From the NCBI GenBank assembly GCA_040385105.1, contig JAZKHY010000004.1:273419-337418 (forward strand): 64,000 nt of DNA, given 5' to 3'. This DNA is from JACMQX01 sp040385105. Its GTDB lineage: Bacteria > Pseudomonadota > Gammaproteobacteria > Burkholderiales > Burkholderiaceae_C. The notes beneath the pieces are model-generated. The model was not told the DNA's origin. It searched no databases and saw nothing but the letters and a program-made list of their open reading frames with translations. The first letter of the stretch is position 1. Every line of letters starts with the position of its first letter. Position numbers and translations under genes: made by a program. This document shows, piece after piece, positions 1 to 7,675 of this stretch.

Positions 1-1
1 C

Positions 2-661
2 GTCAGCAATGAACAGGTCGTTTCCATGGCCGAGATTTCTGCTGGGAAGCAGCAAAGCCTGCGCGAGAAATTGGAGAAGAGGCTCAAAAAGCTGGGCGCT
101 TCGGAGCCGCCTGTCTTTGAATGGGTATGCCTGATCGATGACTTCACCGGCTCCGGTACTTCGTCAATCCGGTTCGACGCGTCCGGTTGGGATGGAAAAG
201 TCGAAAAATTCATCAAAGACAACGCACTATCCGCGGAGAATTCCCTGATCGCGAAAGGCGGGCACATCCTGGTGCATCACTACCTGGCGTCTGCGTGGGC
301 CGCTGAGCAGGTAACAAATCTCCTGAAGCAATACCAAACCCATCAAAGCGGTTTCGTGTTCATACCAAGCTTCTCCCATGTACTGCCGGCGAGCATCAAG
401 ATTGATGCTCAAAGTGACCCGGGGCTGGAGGCCCTGCTCAAGGGGGGGTATGACCCAAGTATCCAGACAAGCCACACTGGAAACGACATTTGGCTGGGCT
501 ACAAGCAATGTGGACTGCCGCTTGTACTGGACCACAACGCGCCGAACAACTCCGTGGCAACGCTTTGGGCTCGCAGTGACAAGAGGAAGGAGAACTATGT
601 TGCGGCCAACCATATGAGCCCTCTCTTCCCGCGCCGCCAACGCCACTCGGATGCACGCTGA
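2..661 (+). CDS. Phosphoribosyltransferase-like protein (PRTase-CE type), 5' truncated by window
   Basis: The frame is open from the first bases of the window, so the true start probably lies upstream; the first internal ATG is at 26. About 36 residues after that ATG is the segment LIDDFTGSGTS, matching the PRPP-binding loop of type I phosphoribosyltransferases (two acidic residues, then a G/S/T-rich turn). Such enzymes transfer or remove a ribose-5-phosphate. From memory this resembles the PRTase-CE domain predicted in bacterial conflict systems. Its TGA overlaps the ATG of the next gene by one base, so the two are translationally coupled. The C-terminus is basic and short of motifs. The PRTase call is good; substrate and role are inferred. 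Confidence 0.7.
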   Translation, partial: VSNEQVVSMAEISAGKQQSLREKLEKRLKKLGASEPPVFEWVCLIDDFTGSGTSSIRFDASGWDGKVEKFIKDNALSAENSLIAKGGHILVHHYLASAWAAEQVTNLLKQYQTHQSGFVFIPSFSHVLPASIKIDAQSDPGLEALLKGGYDPSIQTSHTGNDIWLGYKQCGLPLVLDHNAPNNSVATLWARSDKRKENYVAANHMSPLFPRRQRHSDAR

Positions 662-2553
662 TGAACCCATGGCACAAACGAGCTAACGAGTTCATCCGTG
701 ACCCGGCCGAACTCCTCCCGCTGATCGCTCCCCAGCCGATTCACCGGTTCTTCGAAGGTGACTGCGCCCGTCTGTTCGACCGGCTGGTCGTGGTTATCGG
801 AGCGCCGGGCTCCGGAAAGACCACACTGGCACGGCTACTCGAGCTGCCCACCCTACTGGCGATGCGTGAATTTTCCGGTCGCAGCGCGGAGGTCAAGGCA
901 CTCGTGACCTCGCTGTCTCAGGCAGGCGTGCTGGATGACCTCCACCCCACACTGCTGGCACTGCGACTGCCGGCCGGTGGTCAGCTTCGCGCGATCTGGG
1001 AGTTGCCATACGAAGAGCGGCTGCGTCATCGCCTGCTACGAACCATGATTCAAGCGAAGGCTGTACTGGGCTGGCTCCGGCAGATGGAGGCCGCGAACAT
1101 CGACCTGTCGACCGTTAAAGTCCAAACGATCGGCGTGGGTGACGCCGCGCGGGACGACGTTGGAGCGGACAACATCGCCACCTTTCGGGAACGGGCGCGC
1201 AGTACCGAGCGCGCCATTTTCAAGCTGGTCGGGGCTCTTGTACCTCCGACTGAAGCGCAGCTCGGTCGGCAGCTTGACGGTCTTGCCTATGAGCCCTTCG
1301 CGGCCATCGAGGCTTTCGAGGTGCAAGGCCTAGGTCTGGGTGAGGGTCGGCGCCTGCGCCCCATGCTGATCCTGGACGATGCTCATGAATTGCATCCCAC
1401 ACAACTCGGGGACGTGGATCTCTGGCTTCGGGATAGAGAAGTCAAGGTTGCCCGTTGGATCCTGACCCGCGCTGACTCGCTGGATCTTTCCGACTTTCGC
1501 CGAGTGCTCAGCGAAGAGGACAAGCCCACGACACCCGGAACGCAGCCAGGCAGGGATCGAATCAGGTTCCTGCTGCAGGATCAGGCGAACCGCGATCGCT
1601 CCACGTTCAGGTCTGTCGCCGAGGATGTTGCCAAGAGATATCTCGCGCCGCTTGCGGTCTTCAACCGAAGTGGTACCACCAACCTCAGGACGCTTCTCAA
1701 CGCAGCAGCGGCTCCGGAGCTACCGCCAGGTGATGTGCGCGAAATCGAGTCGGACATCGAGAAGTTGATGCGCGAGCTGAACGTGTCAGCCGAAGCCCGA
1801 CACACGATGGAGGGCTCGTACCCTCAGGGTTTGACCGACGATGTCCGGGCGGGGCTCACGAGAATCATGCTCAATCGAGAGCTCCGGCGAACGCCTCAGC
1901 GGTCACTGTTTGGCGGCGCGTCGCAGGATGCTCAGGAGGTCGAAGAACCAAAACGCGTCAACCGGGCGGTCGCCACGGGCGCCGAACTGCAGCTTCTCGA
2001 CAAGTACGACCGGCCGTTCTACTACGGCTTCGACAGGCTCGCTGAAGCCGCCAATGAGAACATCGAGCAGTTCGTTACGCTGGCCAGCGTTCTCGTTGAC
2101 AACCTGGAGACGCAGATCATCCGTGGCCGGCCTCCGCGCATCGACGCGCGGCACCAGCACAAGTTGCTGCGTGAGCATGCCCGCAATCTCATCGCGGAAT
2201 GGGACTTCCCATATGCGCCACGCGTGAGGAAACTGGTCAGCTTCATTGCCGAACGGTGCCTCGATATCACCTTGAGGCCGAACGCGCCCCTGGACGATGG
2301 TGCAAATGCCTATGGCGTGCTGATTGGCGAACTGACGAACCTGGACCCGCAGGACGACATCGCCCGGGTCATTCACTACGCACTCGCCTACCAGGCCCTG
2401 GTGCTGGTCGAGCCCTACGACTGCAAGGGAAAGACATGGGGTCTGCTGGAACTCGGTGGCGTTGCCATCATTGCCCACGGATTGCCGTTTAGCCGAGGAG
2501 GATTTGCCGAAGGCACGATCGCTCAGCTTCGCAGCGCGATGGAGGTTCAGTGA
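661..2553 (+). CDS. ORC/CDC6-like AAA ATPase (STAND-like), 630 aa
   Basis: Walker A is GAPGSGKT at residues 47-54. Walker B is LILDDAHE at about 236-243, followed by a sensor-1-like strand WILTRAD. The size, single AAA module and long helical C-terminal half fit the ORC/CDC6-type ATPases that accompany PRTase-like genes in predicted defence operons. It would act as an NTP-dependent switch, sensor or scaffold in the cytoplasm; no transmembrane segment is evident. Its start overlaps the upstream stop and its TGA overlaps the next start, so all four genes appear to be one transcript. The ATPase assignment is firm; the role in this system is inference. Confidence 0.78.
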   Translation: MNPWHKRANEFIRDPAELLPLIAPQPIHRFFEGDCARLFDRLVVVIGAPGSGKTTLARLLELPTLLAMREFSGRSAEVKALVTSLSQAGVLDDLHPTLLALRLPAGGQLRAIWELPYEERLRHRLLRTMIQAKAVLGWLRQMEAANIDLSTVKVQTIGVGDAARDDVGADNIATFRERARSTERAIFKLVGALVPPTEAQLGRQLDGLAYEPFAAIEAFEVQGLGLGEGRRLRPMLILDDAHELHPTQLGDVDLWLRDREVKVARWILTRADSLDLSDFRRVLSEEDKPTTPGTQPGRDRIRFLLQDQANRDRSTFRSVAEDVAKRYLAPLAVFNRSGTTNLRTLLNAAAAPELPPGDVREIESDIEKLMRELNVSAEARHTMEGSYPQGLTDDVRAGLTRIMLNRELRRTPQRSLFGGASQDAQEVEEPKRVNRAVATGAELQLLDKYDRPFYYGFDRLAEAANENIEQFVTLASVLVDNLETQIIRGRPPRIDARHQHKLLREHARNLIAEWDFPYAPRVRKLVSFIAERCLDITLRPNAPLDDGANAYGVLIGELTNLDPQDDIARVIHYALAYQALVLVEPYDCKGKTWGLLELGGVAIIAHGLPFSRGGFAEGTIAQLRSAMEVQ

Positions 2554-3614
2554 TGGAGCCTTCGTTTCTTTCAGGCGATGACGTCGCCGAATTCATCGAT
2601 CACCACTTCCAGACTGCCGGTCCGACGCTTTTCATCGGCAACATCGGCTTCGGGCCGGATGTCCTCTACTTTCCGCTACTGTTGCAGAAGAACACGAACA
2701 TTGACTTCCGGTTCATGCTCGAACAGCGGCCCGGTGTCCCCTCGGCGATCAATGACATGGCCGCCGCGCGACAGGCGGAACTTTCTCAGGCATTGGGCGC
2801 GACCATGGAGGTCGCCGACGTGTCCATCGTCGCGACCGACGGGGCAACGGTGGCGGGTCGCAGTGCATGCTGGCAGGTTCACCAGTGGCTGCAGGCGAAG
2901 AAGTACTCGGATGTCGTCGTCGATGCGACAGGAATGTCCCGAGGCACCTGCTTCCCGATCGTCAAGCAACTACGCGAGGGCTGCGCACATAGTGGCGCCC
3001 GCATTCACCTGCTCATCGCGGACAGTGCAACGCCGATCGAGTCCGTCAGGTCCGTGTCGAGCGACCGCGCGGACTGGATGCACGGCTTTCACGGCACTGT
3101 CGAGACCGATGACAACGCCAAGGCGCTCAGGCTTTGGGTCGTCCAATTGGCGGAAAAGCATGGCGTCAGCATGCAGACGCTGTTCAAGGAGCTCGGAACG
3201 CCGGACGAGGTCTGCCCGATCATCCCGTTTCCCTCCGAGAATCCACGGCGCGGCGACGATCTCCTGTTCGAACTGCGCAGCTACTGGCTCGACGAGTGGG
3301 GTGAGACACCGCTGAGCCTCATTCACGCCCATGAATCCGACCCTATGGATGTCTACCGGTCGATTGTCGGACTCCATCATGCCCGTCAGGAGGCACTGGA
3401 AGGCGCTGGATTACCCTCACTGACAATTCTGTCCCCGATCGGCCGTAGACTGCCTGGAATTGGTATGCTTCTAGCAGCCCTCGATTACGAACTGCCGATG
3501 TTTTACCTCGAGACCGTGGGCTATGAGCTTTCGGGTGATCTTCCCCAACCCACCACAGGCATTCCCGCACACCGCTGGCATTTTCGACTAGACACACATG
3601 TGGACCAAAGCTGA
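2553..3614 (+). CDS. Unrecognised component of the PRTase/ATPase operon, possible CARF-like Rossmann protein
   Basis: I do not recognise this family. A GTG at 2550 is also possible, but the ATG at 2553 overlaps the upstream TGA exactly as at the previous junction. The N-terminal half alternates hydrophobic strands and helices: a first strand near residue 25 (LFIGNIGFG) and a strand-turn VVVDATGMSRG with the DATGMSRG part at 124-131. This layout recalls CARF-domain nucleotide sensors, which have a first-strand glycine motif and a later D-x-TGG-x-K-like motif. A C-terminal segment (LSPIGRRLPGIGMLLAAL) could be a further strand-helix. Position between an ATPase and a sugar/nucleoside kinase suggests a sensor or effector. 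The resemblance is by eye only. Confidence 0.6.
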   Translation: MEPSFLSGDDVAEFIDHHFQTAGPTLFIGNIGFGPDVLYFPLLLQKNTNIDFRFMLEQRPGVPSAINDMAAARQAELSQALGATMEVADVSIVATDGATVAGRSACWQVHQWLQAKKYSDVVVDATGMSRGTCFPIVKQLREGCAHSGARIHLLIADSATPIESVRSVSSDRADWMHGFHGTVETDDNAKALRLWVVQLAEKHGVSMQTLFKELGTPDEVCPIIPFPSENPRRGDDLLFELRSYWLDEWGETPLSLIHAHESDPMDVYRSIVGLHHARQEALEGAGLPSLTILSPIGRRLPGIGMLLAALDYELPMFYLETVGYELSGDLPQPTTGIPAHRWHFRLDTHVDQS

Positions 3615-4671
3615 GACAGAGACAATGCGCCCGAGCGTTTCGGGCGCAGGCTTTGTCACACTTGATGTGAGGCTAGACCAAGCTTCTCGCGTTACCTATC
3701 GCGGCGTGGGTGGCACTACCGGAAACGTGTTGTCCATTCTGGCCTTCTTCGGATGGCGAAGCGTTCCTGTTGTACGGGTGGGCTCGGATCAAATTGGACG
3801 GGAAGTCCTTCGCGAGTTCACAGAACTCGGCGTCGATGTCCGGTACATTGGCGCGGAATCAGCGCTAGAGACCCCACTGACCTTCCAGTTCGCGGCACAT
3901 GCATCAAGCCCACCGCGATACGCCTTCGAGTGTCCGTCTTGCGGGAAAGCCAGGCGATTCACCCGGGAACTGATCGACACCGGCTTCAGGGCCGCTTTGG
4001 ATGATGTGTCGTCCACCAATGTCTTCTTTTTTGATCGTGTGACGGCAGGCGCGGTCGAAATGGCTGAAGCGGCACGCGAAGGCGGCGCTGTCGTGTTTTT
4101 TGAGCCTTCGTCCGTAGCGTCCGATTCGGGACTGTTCACCAAGGCGCTTCGAGCCTCTCATGTTGTCAAGTACTCGGCTGATCGTATCCCCGGGTCTCTA
4201 TCTGATCTCTTGGACTCGGATTTCGTTGAGATTCAGACGATGGGGGCAAGAGGACTGCGCTTCAGGAAACACTCCTTGGCGCCGGATTGGGTGACGCTGC
4301 CGGCCTTGCGCGTGAATGGTGTGGCTGACACCTCGGGGGCCGGCGATTGGTGCAGCGCCGGATTCATTCACGCTCTTGAGCAGATCGCTCAAGACTGTGC
4401 GCCGCAGGATCTTTGCTACAACGAGATTTACGACTCACTCAGAAGGGCCCAAGCGATCGCCGCCTTGAGTTGCCGCCATGTCGGGGCCAGGGGCTTGATG
4501 CGAGCCGCGCATGCGGATGCAGCGATTTCCGATGCGATCCGGATCTTGCAAGACCATCAGTACGGTCTTGCCGATGTCGAGCCGGCATCGGAGGCCGCAT
4601 ACCTCCGCGCAGAAACGTCTCTCACTGACCGAAATCCCATTCGGAATCTATGCTGCCAAACGCTCGTTTGA
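3598..4671 (+). CDS. PfkB/ribokinase-family carbohydrate or nucleoside kinase with CxxC insertion
   Basis: PfkB signature 1 is seen as GVGGTTGN in the N-terminal third, with a substrate-binding Asp in the first strand (GAGFVTLD). Signature 2, DTSGAGD, ends at the catalytic Asp250. These enzymes phosphorylate sugars or nucleosides with ATP. Unusually, CPSCGK (Cys112, Cys115) lies in the lid region, like half of a zinc ribbon; further cysteines occur towards the C-terminus. The ATG used overlaps the upstream gene by 17 nt; an ATG at 3625 (27 nt later, in frame) is an alternative that leaves the PfkB fold intact. It overlaps the convergent NADAR gene by 24 nt. It closes the operon and suggests ribose/nucleotide chemistry in the system. 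Confidence 0.85.
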   Translation: MWTKAETETMRPSVSGAGFVTLDVRLDQASRVTYRGVGGTTGNVLSILAFFGWRSVPVVRVGSDQIGREVLREFTELGVDVRYIGAESALETPLTFQFAAHASSPPRYAFECPSCGKARRFTRELIDTGFRAALDDVSSTNVFFFDRVTAGAVEMAEAAREGGAVVFFEPSSVASDSGLFTKALRASHVVKYSADRIPGSLSDLLDSDFVEIQTMGARGLRFRKHSLAPDWVTLPALRVNGVADTSGAGDWCSAGFIHALEQIAQDCAPQDLCYNEIYDSLRRAQAIAALSCRHVGARGLMRAAHADAAISDAIRILQDHQYGLADVEPASEAAYLRAETSLTDRNPIRNLCCQTLV

Positions 4672-5160
4672 GGACCGCCGGCCGCGCGGCTTAACCGCGG
4701 CGGCGGCCTCCAGTTGCAGCTGGGTGCGAAGCTCCATCAACATCTGGCCGAGCATGTTCTTGCCCTGGCCCTTCACCTCGCCCCAGAGCCGGTTCACCGG
4801 GTTGTCGACCGTCGCGCTCTCAACTAGGCGCAGGTTTCCAGTGCTCAGAAGAATCTCCTGCAAGTCCTCGTGCTGAGTGAACTTGGCTTTCAGCACCTGG
4901 CGCATCCGGTCGAACTTGATCTTGGACCAGTCGGAGCGGATGTCCCACCAATAGAGTCCGTGGGCCGCCATGGCCACCAGGGCCGGGCTCGGAGCGGACA
5001 AGACCCACTGGCGCACTTCCGGTTTGCGAGCCTTGCCCGCCTGGTATGCGTGTTCGGCGGTGTCAAAAACTTCGTCTTCGAACTCCACCGGCCGCCTGTA
5101 CAGATTGCTGAAGCAGCCAAACGTCTCGTCACTTGCCCTATAGAAACGGATTTCATCCAT
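4648..5160 (-). CDS. NADAR (YbiA/DUF1768) family protein
   Basis: The N-terminus (FYRASDETFGCFSNLY) followed by EHAYQAGKA, and the C-terminal GQGKNMLGQMLMELR, are characteristic of the NADAR family (E. coli YbiA). Members are N-glycosidases acting on riboflavin intermediates or ADP-ribosylated substrates. The start at 5160 follows a GGAGG ribosome site; the longer frame to 5193 would run into the palindromic operator. It is convergent with the PfkB gene and divergent from an HTH gene. In this nucleotide-centred neighbourhood it could remove ADP-ribose or act as the effector or antidote of a conflict module; that part is inference. Confidence 0.85.
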   Translation of the reverse strand: MDEIRFYRASDETFGCFSNLYRRPVEFEDEVFDTAEHAYQAGKARKPEVRQWVLSAPSPALVAMAAHGLYWWDIRSDWSKIKFDRMRQVLKAKFTQHEDLQEILLSTGNLRLVESATVDNPVNRLWGEVKGQGKNMLGQMLMELRTQLQLEAAAAVKPRGRRSSNERLAA

Positions 5161-5185
5161 GGAGGCCTCCGGAAGTTTCATTGAT

Positions 5186-5208
5186 ATTATCATCTAAATC
5201 ATGATAAT
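5186..5208. promoter_or_regulatory. Palindromic operator between NADAR and HTH genes
   Basis: An 8-bp inverted repeat ATTATCAT-N7-ATGATAAT lies in the 56-bp divergent intergenic region in an AT-rich patch. It is 9 bp upstream of the HTH gene start and 26 bp upstream of the NADAR start. The most economical reading is an autoregulatory operator bound by the adjacent HTH protein. Confidence 0.6.
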
Positions 5209-5216
5209 GTCAAAAT

Positions 5217-5558
5217 ATGGGACGGCAAAAGCGCAACCAGAATCTGCTGCGCGAGCAATGCTCGCGGGTCACTGCACTGCTGTCGCTGGTTGACCAGAGC
5301 GAGGCGGCCATTGGCCGCGAGCTTGGCCACGCCAATGCATCGACGCTGAGTCGTGTCCGCGAAGGAAAGACGTTCCTCGATAGCGAAACGCTGGCAAGGC
5401 TCGGGGTATTGGACGTTCGAGGGCTGGCCGTGCCCAATCTGCACTGGGTGCTGACCGGGAACGGCGCGCCCGTCCTCGGCAAGCCCGGACAGAAGCCCGC
5501 TCAAGTGGAGGCACTATGCCAACTCGCTTCGCACGAGGTGGCAACCCACAAGTGCTAG
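5217..5558 (+). CDS. Small helix-turn-helix regulator, 113 aa
   Basis: The central part (SEAAIGRELG...ASTLSRVREG) reads as a lambda-repressor/XRE-type helix-turn-helix: a first helix, a turn with Gly, and a recognition helix. The rest is short with no enzymatic motif. It is divergent from the NADAR gene, with the palindrome at 5186-5208 between them, so it probably represses itself and the NADAR gene. It could also control the island's conflict operon. Family placement is moderate because the HTH is judged by pattern only. Confidence 0.65.
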   Translation: MGRQKRNQNLLREQCSRVTALLSLVDQSEAAIGRELGHANASTLSRVREGKTFLDSETLARLGVLDVRGLAVPNLHWVLTGNGAPVLGKPGQKPAQVEALCQLASHEVATHKC

Positions 5559-5566
5559 CTGGATAA

Positions 5567-5592
5567 CTGTCGGCAGCGATGGCTGCCGACAG
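5567..5592. repeat. Perfect 11-bp hairpin downstream of HTH gene
   Basis: CTGTCGGCAGC and its exact complement are separated by the 4-nt loop GATG, starting 8 bp after the HTH stop codon. No T-run follows on either strand, so it is a weak terminator candidate or an mRNA 3' stabilising structure. Confidence 0.5.
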
Positions 5593-5596
5593 GCCG

Positions 5597-6034
5597 TCAT
5601 CTCGCGGGGCCGCGCGCGATCCAAAAGGTTGAGACGTCGCTTGCGTAGTAGACCCTGTAGCCGCGCTCGGCCTTCTCATCAGCCTACCGGCTGTCGGTCG
5701 ATTTCAGGTAGTTGAAGTGCACGCGCTTGTCTTTCGGCCCGCGCGTCAGTAAGACACGCTTGGGCGCAAACAGGAGGGATGGCTCCGCGCTGTCCTCCCA
5801 TAGGGAGCTAGGATGAGAAATGCTCTCGCGGTCGCCTTTGGTGTTGGACACTGAGCCACGCTCACCGAGAGAGAATCTTGGTTCGACACTGAGCGACTGC
5901 TCGGCGCCGTGCCTGCCCGCTTTGCAAACTTTTTTAGCCTTGCCGATGGCCGCCCCCAAGGGGCAAACTGACGCACCTAGTTGCGCCGCCGAACATACAA
6001 GAACTTTCAGTGGCAATAATCGTTGACTTGGCAT
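5597..6034 (-). pseudogene. Degenerate ORF of unknown family interrupted by an in-frame TAG
   Basis: From an ATG at 6034 a minus frame runs 116 codons to a TAG at 5684-5686. The same frame then continues without other stops for 28 codons to a TGA at 5597-5599, reading ADEKAERGYRVYYASDVSTF and beyond, which looks protein-like. I recognise no family. Either a gene was split by a point mutation, or only the downstream part is a relic and the upstream frame is chance. Nothing else is visible in this stretch between the HTH and integrase genes. Confidence 0.3.
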
Positions 6035-6061
6035 GTAGTCGAACTACCAGCATCTGAATTT

Positions 6062-7312
6062 TCAACTTGTTGTCCGGCTGACTTTCTCGTCACGCACAGC
6101 ACTAGACAGATGATTCGCCCAGAACTCCATCATCTTTCTCCGATGAACCAACTGCTGGCTGTGATCATAAGCACCACGAATCTTACCGCGCACATGAGCC
6201 AACTGTAACTCGATATGGTCGGACGGAAACTGTCGCTCGTAAAGCGCTGTAGAGGCCAAACCACGGAAACCGTGGCCTGTCATCTTTCCTTTGTATCCCA
6301 TCCGCTCTAAAGCTTTGAGAATGGTGTTGTTGCTCATCGGCCTATCTGCATCACGGTCGCCTGGGAAGAGAAGCCTCGAATCTCCAGAGACTAGCTTTAG
6401 TGTCTTAAGCAATTCAATCGCCTGAGGCGCAAGCGGAACGATGTGCGCTCGCTTCATCTTCATGCGCTCTGCTGGAATGCGCCACTCTGCCTTGTCAAAA
6501 TCAAACTCCTCCCACCTTGCTTCAATCAACTCGGATGTGCGGACAAAAGTAAGTGCCAACAGCTTCATGGCGAACCGGGTGAGAGGGGTTCCGCGATAGG
6601 CTTCGATGCTTCGCATAAGAGCCGGGAGCTCACTTTCGTCAACTCTTGCGTGGTTCTCAACCCTTCGCTGTGGCAAAACGTCAGAGGGCAAAAATGCGCT
6701 GGCGGGGTTACGGGACGTCAAACCTCGGGTCACTGCGAATCGAAATATCTGACTGCATGTGTTCCGAGCCCTGAGCGCAATGTCTGTTGCGCCGCGCCCT
6801 TGAACATGCTCCATCATGCGGACGACATCTTTGGCTTCGATGCTATCAATTTCTTTGTGGCCAATCCGAGGGAAAACATTGCGCTCCAGGCGACTCAAAA
6901 CGTCTTCTGCATATCGCTCATGTTTCCCCACACTCCAGACTTTGTGCCAAGCCTTGGCGACCGCCTCAAACGACGTCTCTTGAGCGACCAACAGCGCGAG
7001 CTTGGCATCTTTGCGTTCCTCCGAAGGATCTATGCCCGATCTGACCTTTAGCCGCGCCTGGTCGCGCGCTGCGCGCGCGTCAGAAAGGCTGACTTCGGGG
7101 TATGTGCCCAACACCAACAACTTTTCCTTTCCACCGAAATGATATTTCCAGCGCCAGGCTCGCAGACCGGTCGGCGACACAAGCACATAGAGAGAATTGC
7201 CATCGGCTACCTTGTATGGCTTCTCACGCGTGTCGAGGTTCTTGAGTTGCAGGTCAGTGAGGTGCCCGCTGCGTTGGCGGGTTCTGAGGATTGGAGAGAT
7301 TACTTGAGACAT
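6062..7312 (-). CDS. Tyrosine-recombinase integrase of the island (DUF4102 type), 416 aa
   Basis: It has an N-terminal DUF4102-like arm-binding region (LTDLQLKNL, then YVLVSPTGLRAWRWKY), a core-binding domain, and a catalytic domain with FVRTSEL (first Arg), HGFR at 347-350, LAH (His373) and the nucleophile Tyr382 in GAYDHSQ. It integrates DNA by strand exchange at a tRNA 3' end. The gene lies beside the tRNA-Ser-derived repeat at 7497, which fits that target. It is full length with no frameshift and is related to, but distinct from, the prophage integrase at 44824. GC is lower than the flanking host DNA. Confidence 0.93.
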   Translation of the reverse strand: MSQVISPILRTRQRSGHLTDLQLKNLDTREKPYKVADGNSLYVLVSPTGLRAWRWKYHFGGKEKLLVLGTYPEVSLSDARAARDQARLKVRSGIDPSEERKDAKLALLVAQETSFEAVAKAWHKVWSVGKHERYAEDVLSRLERNVFPRIGHKEIDSIEAKDVVRMMEHVQGRGATDIALRARNTCSQIFRFAVTRGLTSRNPASAFLPSDVLPQRRVENHARVDESELPALMRSIEAYRGTPLTRFAMKLLALTFVRTSELIEARWEEFDFDKAEWRIPAERMKMKRAHIVPLAPQAIELLKTLKLVSGDSRLLFPGDRDADRPMSNNTILKALERMGYKGKMTGHGFRGLASTALYERQFPSDHIELQLAHVRGKIRGAYDHSQQLVHRRKMMEFWANHLSSAVRDEKVSRTTS

Positions 7313-7426
7313 TTTCTGGGGTCCTTGAAGTCGAGGAAGATACCCCGATAAGGCTTGCCTTCATACCCCTTCTCGTACCCCCATCTGGGTCTGGATTGCA
7401 TTGGACGTCCTTGAACCCAAAAAGAC

Positions 7427-7454
7427 AAAAAGCCTTGATAAATCAAGGCTTTTT
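7427..7454. terminator. Bidirectional intrinsic terminator
   Basis: A 13-bp perfect stem AAAAAGCCTTGAT / ATCAAGGCTTTTT with a 2-nt apparent loop (larger when the A/T pairs open). It has A- and T-tracts on both sides, so it should terminate from either direction, insulating island from prophage. Confidence 0.8.
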
Positions 7455-7496
7455 GCTGCTGGGGAAGATGTCTTTGGACCTGGTTGGATGGGTCCC

Positions 7497-7511
7497 TGGC
7501 GGAGAGGGTGG
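7497..7511. repeat. Left att core of prophage (tRNA-Ser 3'-end duplicate)
   Basis: TGGCGGAGAGGGTGG is identical to 46165-46179, the CCA end, discriminator, acceptor strand and first T-stem bases of tRNA-Ser. With the preceding TCC/C the match extends to 18 of 19 bases. It is the direct repeat expected from integration into that tRNA. Confidence 0.85.
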
Positions 7512-7560
7512 ACGCCGCCAATCAAGCACTGGCGCAGCACCGCTTCATTTTCTAGCTTCG

Positions 7561-7580
7561 ATGCCTACAGCGATGCCTAC
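7561..7580 (+). repeat. ATGCCTAC direct repeats beside left att (putative integrase arm sites)
   Basis: ATGCCTAC occurs twice with a 12-bp period, 50 bp from the att core. The same doublet with the same period recurs near the right att at 46009-46028. Matching repeats beside both att copies are what arm-type integrase sites look like. Confidence 0.6.
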
Positions 7581-7675
7581 AAATTTACGATGCGGGGTGA
7601 AGTGAATCTCGGCCTTCCGACCATGAGGAGACAACCACCGATGCGTCTGAAACCGTATCGGCTACCATCACGCCC

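Larger units (their letters stand above)
1..7511. mobile_element. Right part of an integrated island at tRNA-Ser
   Basis: The segment ends at a 15-bp copy of the tRNA-Ser 3' end (7497-7511). A tyrosine integrase gene lies about 185 bp inside it, the usual arrangement for a tRNA-targeting island. Cargo is a predicted conflict operon, a NADAR gene, an HTH regulator and a decayed ORF. The left end lies outside the window and no further copy of the tRNA repeat was seen between 1 and 7400. That it was mobile is inferred from the integrase and att geometry. Confidence 0.65.
7313..7675. other. Gene-free att region between integrase and acyltransferase
   Basis: This 363-bp stretch holds no credible ORF. 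It contains three copies of TACCCC (7341, 7364, 7376), which may be arm-type sites of the island integrase, then a strong bidirectional terminator, the att core repeat at 7497-7511, and a pair of ATGCCTAC repeats at 7561-7580. It is therefore the junction between island and prophage. Confidence 0.6.
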
